Shown here in pieces: positions 8,729 through 15,813 of a DNA stretch of 64,000 nt; positions within the stretch are counted from its first letter, which is position 1, and the number at the start of each line of letters is the position of its first letter. The notes beneath the pieces are model-generated. The model saw only the letters and a program-made list of their open reading frames with translations. It did no database searches and was not told the DNA's origin. Source of the DNA: Peptoniphilus lacrimalis DSM 7455 (GTDB taxonomy: Bacteria > Bacillota > Clostridia > Tissierellales > Peptoniphilaceae); the NCBI RefSeq assembly GCF_000378725.1, contig NZ_KB900375.1, positions 1 to 64,000 of the forward strand, written 5' to 3'. The position numbers and the translations under genes were made by a program.

Positions 8729-11070
8729 AAAAGTTAATAAGTATGTCATTGGCGCTTCTCATATTATTTGGAAGCGTCTTTAGCTTTGTAGGGACAAATA
8801 TTGTTTATGCACAAGAGGAAGCCTGGACAGAGGAAGATTTTTTATATAGTTCACCAGGGAACATCATTGCCTATAGTGATCAAGGGATGGCCAAGCAAAA
8901 GAAAACCAAGACCTTAGTGTTTCCTGAAGGAACAAAATCAGTAAGAGGAAATTATTCCTTAGACCACATGGGAGACAAGGATAGATTTAATCGAGAATTT
9001 GGACGAGGAAAGGTTTATGATCTGGTTGTTTTTCCAGACTCCGTTACTTCTCTTGGCTACGCTAGCTTCTATACTGGGAAAATAGGAAAGGTTAAACTAT
9101 CTCAAAACCTAAAAACTATCGGCGGTCTTGCTTTTTTCTCCTGTGAACTTAGTGAAGTGGATTTACCTGATACTTTGGTAAATATTGAACATAATGCTTT
9201 TGAAAGAAATAACCTCCAAGAAATAACTATACCGAAGTCTGTGAAGACAATTGAACAGTATGCTTTTTCAAGAAATAAATTGCACACTATAAAAGTTTTA
9301 GGCAATCTAAATATTAACAGTAAGGGAGTATTCCATAATCAAGAAGTTGAGTATAGACCAAAACAAAATCCATTTTACGAAAATCATTTTGGTTTCAACG
9401 GAAATCAAGGATTCAAATCTATTCCTAATGGATTAAGGTATGAAAATGGAGAGCTTGTCTTTGATAAGAATGTAGATAGTGTAGAAGTTGAATTTGATTA
9501 TAACAATGATATGTATCAAGGAAAGATGACTATTTACAATCCAAATAAATATTCCATTGATACTCAAACAGATTTAACAGAGCAAGATATTGATGAAAAG
9601 GACAATAAGATTGATGATTTAACTAAAAACATTAAGGATTTAGAAAATCAAATCAAAGATTTAAATGATAAGAAACAAGAAGACCAATCAAAGATAGATG
9701 AATTAAAGGAAAAGTTAGAATCTTGCAAAGATAATGGAGAGAAACTAAAACAAGAAAAAGCTAAGCTAGAAGAAGAAATTAGAGATAAGGATAATAAGAT
9801 TGTTCAATTGAATAAAGAAATTGAGGATCTTAAAAATTCTAACAATGATGAACTAATAGCAGAAATTACTCAGCTTAAAGATGAATTAAAAAGATTACAA
9901 GATGAAAATGCAAAACTTAAAGAAAATTATTCATCTACAAAATGGGAGTTAGAAGCTGAGAAAGAAAAGACCGATATAAACGAAAATAAAATCAAAGAAA
10001 TGCAAGAAAATCTTGAGTCTTTAGAAGGGGAACTTGCAAAGAAGACTAAAGAAATTGAGGATAAAGATAATAGAATTAAGGACTTAGAAAAAGTTCTTGA
10101 AGAAAAAGATATTAAGATAAAAGACCTCGAGTCTAAAAAGAAAGAAACAGAAAGTGCTAAGTCAGAATGCTGTAAGAAAATTGAAGAGCTTCAAAAGACT
10201 ATTGATAGTTTAAAAGAATCATCTGAAAATGCAAAAAAAGAATTAGAAGATAAGATTAAAGGACTAGAAGAAAAACAAAAAGCTTCTGAAGAAGAAATTA
10301 AAAAGCTAAAAGAAGAATTAGATAAGAAAATCGAAGAAGCAAAGAAGTTAATCGAGGAAGCAAATAAAAAAGCAAAAGAAGAACTTGAAAAACAAGGTAA
10401 AGATGAAAAAGAAAAAAATCTAAACCAAGACTTATCTAAGAAATTAGATGAACTTCTAAAACTCCAAAAAGAAAACAAAGAGAAGAAAGAAGATAAGAAA
10501 TCTCAAGATAAGAAGTGGGACGAACTTTTGAAAGCTGATGACAAGAATATTCTAAATCAATTTGATCTTAACAAGATGAAAAAGCAAGAGGAACAACAAG
10601 GTAAAAAACAAGCTAAAGATGAAAAAGAATTTGCAGTTTTCCAAGTAGACAAAAACTTTTATAACATTATCAACAAAGATGGTAAGACAACAGTCTATAT
10701 GGATGTAAAAACTTATGTAGACCAAGGAAGAACTATGATTCCAGTTAGATATATTGCTTATACTCTAGGTTTTAATGTTGAGTATGACAACTCTACTCGT
10801 GAAGCTATTTTCTCAAATAAAGAGAATAATATCTTAGCTAAAAAGACATTAAGACTAAATATTGATACTGGCGTTATGAAAGATTCAGATGGAAAGGTCT
10901 ACAATTCAGATGTTAAGCCAGTGATTATAAATGGAAGAATTCATGCTTCAATTTCAAATATTGCTAAAGCCTTTGGAGCAAGTCATGGAGATATTAAAGA
11001 TGGTAAAAACCAAACAATAGAATGGGACAAAGACAAACAAGCTGTCTATGTCTTTAAACACGTAAAGTAA
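8725..11070 (+). CDS. secreted surface protein: LRR-5 repeats, long coiled coil, stalk domain
   Basis: This 781-residue exported protein has a signal peptide (LISMSLALLILFGSVFSF, cleavage near VYA-QEE). Residues 70-200 hold BspA-like leucine-rich repeats (for example LPDTLVNIEHNAFERNNL and IPKSVKTIEQYAFSRNKL). A Lys/Glu/Leu heptad coiled coil spans about 290-620. The C-terminus (about 640-781) is a copper-amine-oxidase-like stalk domain (YVDQGRTMIPVRYIAYTLGF). No LPXTG motif is present. In related elements this place holds only the DUF4366 protein, so a long adhesin-like protein here is notable. It may bridge donor and recipient cells, but this is inference from architecture. Confidence 0.82.
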   Translation: MKKLISMSLALLILFGSVFSFVGTNIVYAQEEAWTEEDFLYSSPGNIIAYSDQGMAKQKKTKTLVFPEGTKSVRGNYSLDHMGDKDRFNREFGRGKVYDLVVFPDSVTSLGYASFYTGKIGKVKLSQNLKTIGGLAFFSCELSEVDLPDTLVNIEHNAFERNNLQEITIPKSVKTIEQYAFSRNKLHTIKVLGNLNINSKGVFHNQEVEYRPKQNPFYENHFGFNGNQGFKSIPNGLRYENGELVFDKNVDSVEVEFDYNNDMYQGKMTIYNPNKYSIDTQTDLTEQDIDEKDNKIDDLTKNIKDLENQIKDLNDKKQEDQSKIDELKEKLESCKDNGEKLKQEKAKLEEEIRDKDNKIVQLNKEIEDLKNSNNDELIAEITQLKDELKRLQDENAKLKENYSSTKWELEAEKEKTDINENKIKEMQENLESLEGELAKKTKEIEDKDNRIKDLEKVLEEKDIKIKDLESKKKETESAKSECCKKIEELQKTIDSLKESSENAKKELEDKIKGLEEKQKASEEEIKKLKEELDKKIEEAKKLIEEANKKAKEELEKQGKDEKEKNLNQDLSKKLDELLKLQKENKEKKEDKKSQDKKWDELLKADDKNILNQFDLNKMKKQEEQQGKKQAKDEKEFAVFQVDKNFYNIINKDGKTTVYMDVKTYVDQGRTMIPVRYIAYTLGFNVEYDNSTREAIFSNKENNILAKKTLRLNIDTGVMKDSDGKVYNSDVKPVIINGRIHASISNIAKAFGASHGDIKDGKNQTIEWDKDKQAVYVFKHVK

Positions 11071-11080
11071 GGAGATATTT

Positions 11081-11995
11081 ATGAGAAGAATAAAAAAGGG
11101 AGCAAGTCTAGTCTTGCTCCTTACCCTATTAATACTACCAATGAATGTTTTTGCTGGAACAGAGGGAGTAGTTAAAGAAAAAGGGCAAGAAATCTATGAA
11201 CCTGAAAATCAAAAGGAAGGCTTAGACCAGCTTTTACAAAAAGAAGATCTTTACAGTCCTTCAAATGAAGAAATACCCTATCAAGATGTACCTAAAGTTC
11301 CGGAAAGGAAGGAAGAAAAAGTAAAACCAGTAAATGGAGGCAATGAAAAAGCCATTAATCCCCTTGCCACAAAAGAAAATAAGGCAAGGGGGACAGTTAT
11401 TGAAAATGTGGATAGACAAGATAAAGATATTACCCCTAAAAAAGAAGAAATTGTAGAAGAAAAGGAAGCAACATCCGTCAATCCTGAGCAGACAAATGAA
11501 AGTTCAAATCAGAAGTCTTTAGATATGAGACAGTTTTTAACCTTTCAAACAAAAAGCGGAAAGACCTTTCACTTAATTGTAGACCATGGAGAACACGAGG
11601 AAAATGTTCAGCTATTGACAGAGGTGGGAGAACAGGATCTTTTAAATATGATAGAAGGAGAGTCGGATTTTAAGCCTAAAAAGGAAGAGGTAAAAAAAGT
11701 TGAACCTGAAAAAGTAGAAGAAGTTAAAGAAGAAGTCAAGGAGGAGAAAAAATCAGGAGCAGGGCTATATCTATTTGTAGGTTTGATTGTAGCAGGAGTT
11801 CTTGGAGCTGGCTACTACTTTAAGGTTTATAAGAAAGAGGAAGATGAAGAAGATGACACCGTCTATGATGAATGGGAAGATGAATATGAATACGATGGGA
11901 CAGAAAAAGATGAGGATCTCATCGAAGAAGATCTTTTAGATGAAGACGAGCAAGATACCGAAATATTAGTTCCAGATGAAGATGACTTTGAATAA
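11081..11995 (+). CDS. DUF4366 (CD1107-type) element membrane protein
   Basis: This 304-residue protein has an N-terminal signal peptide (about residues 5-26), a low-complexity Glu/Lys-rich region, and a conserved core (FLTFQTKSGKTFHLIVDH, about residues 150-170). One membrane segment (GLYLFVGLIVAGVLGAGYYF) sits at about 228-247, and the acidic cytoplasmic tail is full of Asp and Glu. The core plus topology fits the DUF4366 proteins that close the CD1108/DUF4315/CD1107 gene trio of CTn-type ICEs. A ribosome site (AAGGAG) precedes the ATG. The function is unknown; topology suggests a wall-spanning component of the transfer apparatus. Confidence 0.85.
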   Translation: MRRIKKGASLVLLLTLLILPMNVFAGTEGVVKEKGQEIYEPENQKEGLDQLLQKEDLYSPSNEEIPYQDVPKVPERKEEKVKPVNGGNEKAINPLATKENKARGTVIENVDRQDKDITPKKEEIVEEKEATSVNPEQTNESSNQKSLDMRQFLTFQTKSGKTFHLIVDHGEHEENVQLLTEVGEQDLLNMIEGESDFKPKKEEVKKVEPEKVEEVKEEVKEEKKSGAGLYLFVGLIVAGVLGAGYYFKVYKKEEDEEDDTVYDEWEDEYEYDGTEKDEDLIEEDLLDEDEQDTEILVPDEDDFE

Positions 11996-12021
11996 AACAC
12001 AGCGCAGTTGTCTTTTAATCT

Positions 12022-12043
12022 CGTATAGGATATAATATATACG
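12022..12043. promoter_or_regulatory. candidate AbiEi operator overlapping the abiE promoter
   Basis: A perfect dyad, CGTAT-N12-ATACG, covers 22 bases. A TATAAT -10-like hexamer lies within it (12031-12036), about 45 bases before the AbiEi start. AbiEi antitoxins are known to autorepress by binding inverted repeats at their promoter, so this is a good operator candidate. The same dyad with the same spacing recurs just after the operon at 13523-13544. Confidence 0.6.
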
Positions 12044-12079
12044 ATAAATTAAGACTATTGTTTATAAGGCGGTGAAAAA

Positions 12080-12679
12080 ATGTCAGCTTTAAGTGAGAGT
12101 ATTTTAGAAACTATAAAAAGCAATGGTGGAACCATTACCATAAAAGAAGCAGAGGAAAAGAATATTAGTCCAAAAAAATTACAGAGGATGGTAAAGCAAG
12201 GTAGCCTAGAGAGGGTTACCAGAGGTCTTTATCTACATCCGGAATTTTTAGAAGATTCCTATTATATTTTTCAACATCGAGCACCTAAAGCTATTTTTTC
12301 TCATGAAACCGCCCTTTATCTTCACAAATTAAGTGATGAAAATCCCCATAAGATTATAGCAACGATTCCATCAGGATATAATACATCTATGATTAAGGAA
12401 AGAGATAAATATCGTCTTTACTACTTGAAAGAAGATTTATGGGAAAAAGGGCAAGAAAAAATTAAAAGTCCCTTTGGAAATTTGGTTTACGTATATACAA
12501 AAGAAATGACCTTAGTGCAAATGATCAGTAAGATTAACAGCATAGATAAAGATCTTGTTCTTACAGCATTAAAAAGAGGGTTAAAGAACACAGAACTAGA
12601 TAAACTTGAATTATTAAGATATTCTAAATACTTTAAGTGTGAAGAACAAATGAGAAACTATTTGGAGGTTATTATATGA
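12080..12679 (+). CDS. abiEi: type IV antitoxin, AbiEi family
   Basis: This 199-residue protein has an N-terminal winged helix (GGTITIKEAEEKNISPKKL, about residues 16-34, then RMVKQGSLERVTRGLY). It continues into the AbiEi core (FSHETALYLHKLSDENPHKI and a conserved YTKEMTLVQMISK stretch). It should counteract the downstream nucleotidyltransferase and repress the operon. A ribosome site (AAGGCGGTG) precedes the ATG. Its end overlaps the toxin start by four bases, the usual coupled arrangement. This is a complete member of about normal length. Confidence 0.9.
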   Translation: MSALSESILETIKSNGGTITIKEAEEKNISPKKLQRMVKQGSLERVTRGLYLHPEFLEDSYYIFQHRAPKAIFSHETALYLHKLSDENPHKIIATIPSGYNTSMIKERDKYRLYYLKEDLWEKGQEKIKSPFGNLVYVYTKEMTLVQMISKINSIDKDLVLTALKRGLKNTELDKLELLRYSKYFKCEEQMRNYLEVII

Positions 12680-13518
12680 TATTTACAAGTCCCAGACAAT
12701 TAAAAGATAAAATTAAAAATGTAGAACAGAAATATAATCTTCCGGCAAATACACTTTTAAATTATTATATGATGGAACGCTTTCTTTGCAGACTCTCTAA
12801 TAGCGAATATTGTGATAACTTTATTATTAAAGGGGGATTTCTAATCTCTTCCCTTATTGGGATAGACATGAGATCTACCATGGATATAGACACGACGATA
12901 AAGGGAATTCCTGTAAATGAAGAGTCAATTAGGAAGATAATTGAAGGAGTTATAAAAATAGATTTAGAAGATAATATTATCTGGGAAATTGAAAAAATAC
13001 GCTCCATTCATGAGGCTGGAGAATATGACGATTTTCGAATAACTCTTATTGCAACATTTTTTAATATGCAAACACCCATAAAAATTGATATTACAACGGG
13101 AGATCGTATCATTCCTAAAGAGGTGGATTATAATTATCAACTTCTTTTTACAGATAAAAGTATCGACATTAAAGCTTACCCCTTGACCACAATTTTGGCT
13201 GAAAAGATAGAAACTATTTTATCAAGAAATGTTTTAAACACTAGAGCGAGAGATTACTATGACATATATATTTTAACAAAACTAAATCCTCAGTTAGACT
13301 ATGAGGGGTTAAGGAAAGCTCTTACAATTAAGGCTGATGAAAGGAATAGTTTGGAATATATACAAAATTCACAAAAATACCTGAAGGAGATTAAGGCAAG
13401 TAAAGAGCTTAAGAATATATGGGATAATTATAGTAGAAAAAATCAGTATTCTAAAGAGATAGATTGGAATGACATAATAGCCACAATAAATGAAGTTCTT
13501 ACCAAACTAAGTCTTTAA
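12676..13518 (+). CDS. abiEii: type IV toxin, AbiEii nucleotidyltransferase
   Basis: This 280-residue DNA polymerase-beta-like nucleotidyltransferase is the toxin half of the AbiE system, known for phage abortive infection and element maintenance. The nucleotidyltransferase motif is visible as FIIKGGFLIS followed by STMDIDTTI (about residues 50-75), giving the GG...DxD pattern. A further acidic site sits in IKIDITTGD (about 136-144). The C-terminal LAEKIETILSRN...RARDYYDIYIL stretch is typical of AbiEii/AbiGii proteins. It is translationally coupled to the antitoxin gene. On an ICE it likely stabilises the element or blocks competing phage. Confidence 0.92.
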   Translation: MIFTSPRQLKDKIKNVEQKYNLPANTLLNYYMMERFLCRLSNSEYCDNFIIKGGFLISSLIGIDMRSTMDIDTTIKGIPVNEESIRKIIEGVIKIDLEDNIIWEIEKIRSIHEAGEYDDFRITLIATFFNMQTPIKIDITTGDRIIPKEVDYNYQLLFTDKSIDIKAYPLTTILAEKIETILSRNVLNTRARDYYDIYILTKLNPQLDYEGLRKALTIKADERNSLEYIQNSQKYLKEIKASKELKNIWDNYSRKNQYSKEIDWNDIIATINEVLTKLSL

Positions 13519-13522
13519 AGCT

Positions 13523-13544
13523 CGTATCAAAGAACAATAATACG
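13523..13544. promoter_or_regulatory. second CGTAT-N12-ATACG dyad after the abiE operon
   Basis: This has the same half-sites and the same 12-base spacing as the operator candidate upstream of abiEi, but a different spacer. It lies five bases after the AbiEii stop. It may be a second AbiEi binding site that controls the downstream region. No T-run follows, so it is not a simple terminator. Confidence 0.45.
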
Positions 13545-13636
13545 AATAAAAAGGACGAAAATGGAACTTAAATTTATCCATTTAAGGTATAAGAAATAGA
13601 AAATTCGTTTTTACCGTTTTGAAAAACTTAAATTAT

Positions 13637-13903
13637 GAGGGCAAAAGTGAGGGTTAATGTGAAGGTCAAAATGAGGGATAAAATGTCGGTCAAAATGTCG
13701 GTCAAAAATTAAAGCCTGACGATAGGCGTAAACAAATTATTAAGATTATCAAAGATAAGTCACAAATCACGGCTCTAAATTTATCAGAAATTTTCTCTGT
13801 TTCAGAACGTACCATAGAGAGAGATTTAAAAAGCTTAACAGATAAAAAAGCAATAGAATATATCGGCAGTGCAAAAGATGGCTATTGGGTAGTTAAAAAA
13901 TAG
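13637..13903 (+). pseudogene. remnant of a winged-helix regulator with a repetitive linker
   Basis: One frame reads EGKSEG, stop, CEGQNEG, stop, NVGQNVGQKLKPDDRRKQI and then a clean winged-helix domain (SQITALNLSEIFSVSERTIE, then GYWVVKK) to a stop at 13901-13903. Repeated EGQNEG/NVGQ linkers ahead of such a domain are typical of AlbA-type putative DNA-binding/ATP-binding regulator proteins. Two in-frame stops and no start codon ahead of the HTH show that only the 3' end survives. The surviving domain would have been DNA-binding. This fills most of the gap between abiEii and topB. Confidence 0.65.
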
Positions 13904-13927
13904 TATAGAAATATAAGGGTGGTTGTG

Positions 13928-13979
13928 CTATATTAATAAAGGATCAAGCCCTTACCATCCGTGGTAGGGCACTATATAG
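13928..13979 (+). other. stem-loop in the leader upstream of topB
   Basis: GCCCT(T)ACCA (13948-13957) pairs with TGGTAGGGC (13962-13970) around a four-base loop. Flanking CTATAT (13928-13933) and ATATAG (13974-13979) can extend the stem after an internal loop. No T-run follows, so it is not itself a terminator. It precedes the terminator at 14006 and may form a leader RNA structure with it. The role is unknown. Confidence 0.35.
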
Positions 13980-14005
13980 TTTACAATTAAAAAATATCAT
14001 AACTT

Positions 14006-14044
14006 AGGCGATAGAGAAAAAAATTTCATCTATCGCCTTTTTTA
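14006..14044 (+). terminator. rho-independent terminator or attenuator before topB
   Basis: A ten-base stem (AGGCGATAGA with TCTATCGCCT, 14006-14015 and 14029-14038) is followed by a T-run. It ends about 17 bases before the topB start, so it probably insulates or attenuates expression of the DNA-processing genes. Confidence 0.75.
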
Positions 14045-14060
14045 ATGCAAAGGAGGCAAT

Positions 14061-15779
14061 ATGCAACTAGTAATAGCAGAGAAACCGAGTGTGGCAATGA
14101 GCATAGCCAAGGTTCTCGGTGTAAAGAATAAACAAAACGGATATATGGAGGGCAATGGCTACATCATAAGTTGGTGTGTAGGCCATTTAGTAGGATTAGT
14201 TTCTCCAGAAATTTACGATGAAAAATACAAGAGATGGAATATAGAAGATTTGCCCATATTTCCTAAAGAATTCAAACACTATGTACTTCCCAAGGTAAAA
14301 AAACAATTCTCCATCTTAAAAATACTAATGAACAGAAAAGACATTAATGAAGTCATAAATGCTTGCGATGCTGGAAGAGAAGGGGAACTCATTTTTCGAC
14401 TTGTATATAAGCAAGCAAAGTGCAAAAAAGATATAAAGAGATTATGGATTTCGTCCATGGAAGACAGAGCAATTAAAGAAGGCTTCGAAAACCTAAAAGA
14501 GGGTCATGACTACGATAATTTATTTGCTTCTGCTACGGCCAGGGCAAAGGCGGATTGGCTGGTAGGCATGAACTTAAGTAGACTTTACTCCCTTTTATAT
14601 AAACAAAATTACTCGGTAGGTAGAGTCCAAACACCAACCCTTGCCCTAATGGTAAAAAGAGAGGGAGACATTCAAAGCTTTAAAAAAGAAAAATACTATA
14701 CAGTAGAGCTTGATCTAGATGACTTTTCTCTAACAACAGAAAGAATAGATAATCCAGATATCGCTGAACAGTTAAAAAACTTAGTCCCAGAGACTATAAA
14801 AATAGATTATGTGGAAGAAAAAGAAAAAATCACAAAACCAGATCTGCCATTTGATCTAACTACACTACAAAGAGAATGTAACAGATATTTTGGCTACTCT
14901 GCCAAACAAAGCCTTGACTATGCCCAAAGTCTCTATGAGAAAAAATTGATTACTTATCCAAGGACGGATAGCAGGTATTTAACGGAGGATATGATTACAA
15001 GCCTTGTAAATAATATATTAGGGAAAAATGACTTTGATACGGATAGAATCAAGGTCATTTTTAATACCAAGAAAGTAACAGACCACCATGCCATTATCCC
15101 CACTGCAAGTGCAAGCATTGAAGAGATTGAGAGCTTACCGGAAAGCGAAAAAAGAGTCTTTAAACTCATTAAAAATAAATTACATGCCAGCTTTTCCTAT
15201 CCACTTAAAGAAAAACTCACGAAAATAATAGCTGAATTTGATGGCTTTGAATTTATAACTAAAGGAAAGACAGTTATAGATGGAGGATTTACAAAATATC
15301 TAGAAGATTACAAGCCTAAAGATAAGAAAGACAATCCCCTCCCTATAGTCAATCCAGGAGATGAGTTTAGCATAAAAGAAAAAACCATAAAAGAAAAATA
15401 CACCCAGCCTCCTAAGCCCTATACAGAAGAAAGCCTTTTAAAAGCCATGGAAATAGCAGGAAAAGGGGAGATAGACAAAGGTATTGAAGTGGAAAGAGTG
15501 GGACTTGGAACACCAGCCACTAGAGCAGGGATTATAGAGAACTTAATCTATAAGAAATACATCAAAAGAGAAGGTAAAAACCTTATTCCCACCCATTTAG
15601 GCTTGGCTGTTATCAGTATAGTGGCTAAGGAACTAAAAAATGCAAAACTAACCTCTGATTGGGAAACCAGCCTTTACTATATTTCGAAAGGCAAAAGCAG
15701 GGAGGAAGATTTCTTACAAGAGATTGAAGCATTTATTGCTAAGCAGATAGATCTCTATAAGTGCGTAAATGAGAAATAA
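14061..15779 (+). CDS. topB: DNA topoisomerase III (type IA), ICE-encoded
   Basis: This 572-residue type IA topoisomerase relaxes and decatenates single-stranded regions during transfer and replication of the element. The Toprim domain opens LVIAEKPSVAMSIAKVLG, and the acidic motif DAGREGELIF is near residue 101. SVGRVQTPTLALMVKRE lies at about 190. The catalytic tyrosine is Tyr299 in LITYPRTDSRY. The C-terminal GLGTPATRAGIIE motif is present. It is shorter than chromosomal TopB (about 650-730) because the C-terminal extension is missing, as is usual for the ICE type. A strong ribosome site (AAAGGAGG) precedes the ATG. Confidence 0.93.
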   Translation: MQLVIAEKPSVAMSIAKVLGVKNKQNGYMEGNGYIISWCVGHLVGLVSPEIYDEKYKRWNIEDLPIFPKEFKHYVLPKVKKQFSILKILMNRKDINEVINACDAGREGELIFRLVYKQAKCKKDIKRLWISSMEDRAIKEGFENLKEGHDYDNLFASATARAKADWLVGMNLSRLYSLLYKQNYSVGRVQTPTLALMVKREGDIQSFKKEKYYTVELDLDDFSLTTERIDNPDIAEQLKNLVPETIKIDYVEEKEKITKPDLPFDLTTLQRECNRYFGYSAKQSLDYAQSLYEKKLITYPRTDSRYLTEDMITSLVNNILGKNDFDTDRIKVIFNTKKVTDHHAIIPTASASIEEIESLPESEKRVFKLIKNKLHASFSYPLKEKLTKIIAEFDGFEFITKGKTVIDGGFTKYLEDYKPKDKKDNPLPIVNPGDEFSIKEKTIKEKYTQPPKPYTEESLLKAMEIAGKGEIDKGIEVERVGLGTPATRAGIIENLIYKKYIKREGKNLIPTHLGLAVISIVAKELKNAKLTSDWETSLYYISKGKSREEDFLQEIEAFIAKQIDLYKCVNEK

Positions 15780-15813
15780 GCTAGCATAAAAGACACACAG
15801 GAAAGGAGAAAAA

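Noticed and set aside
10191-10478. Reverse-strand Ser/Phe-rich frame
   Set aside because: It is the mirror of a Lys/Glu-rich coiled coil on the plus strand, which automatically gives long Ser/Phe/Leu frames.
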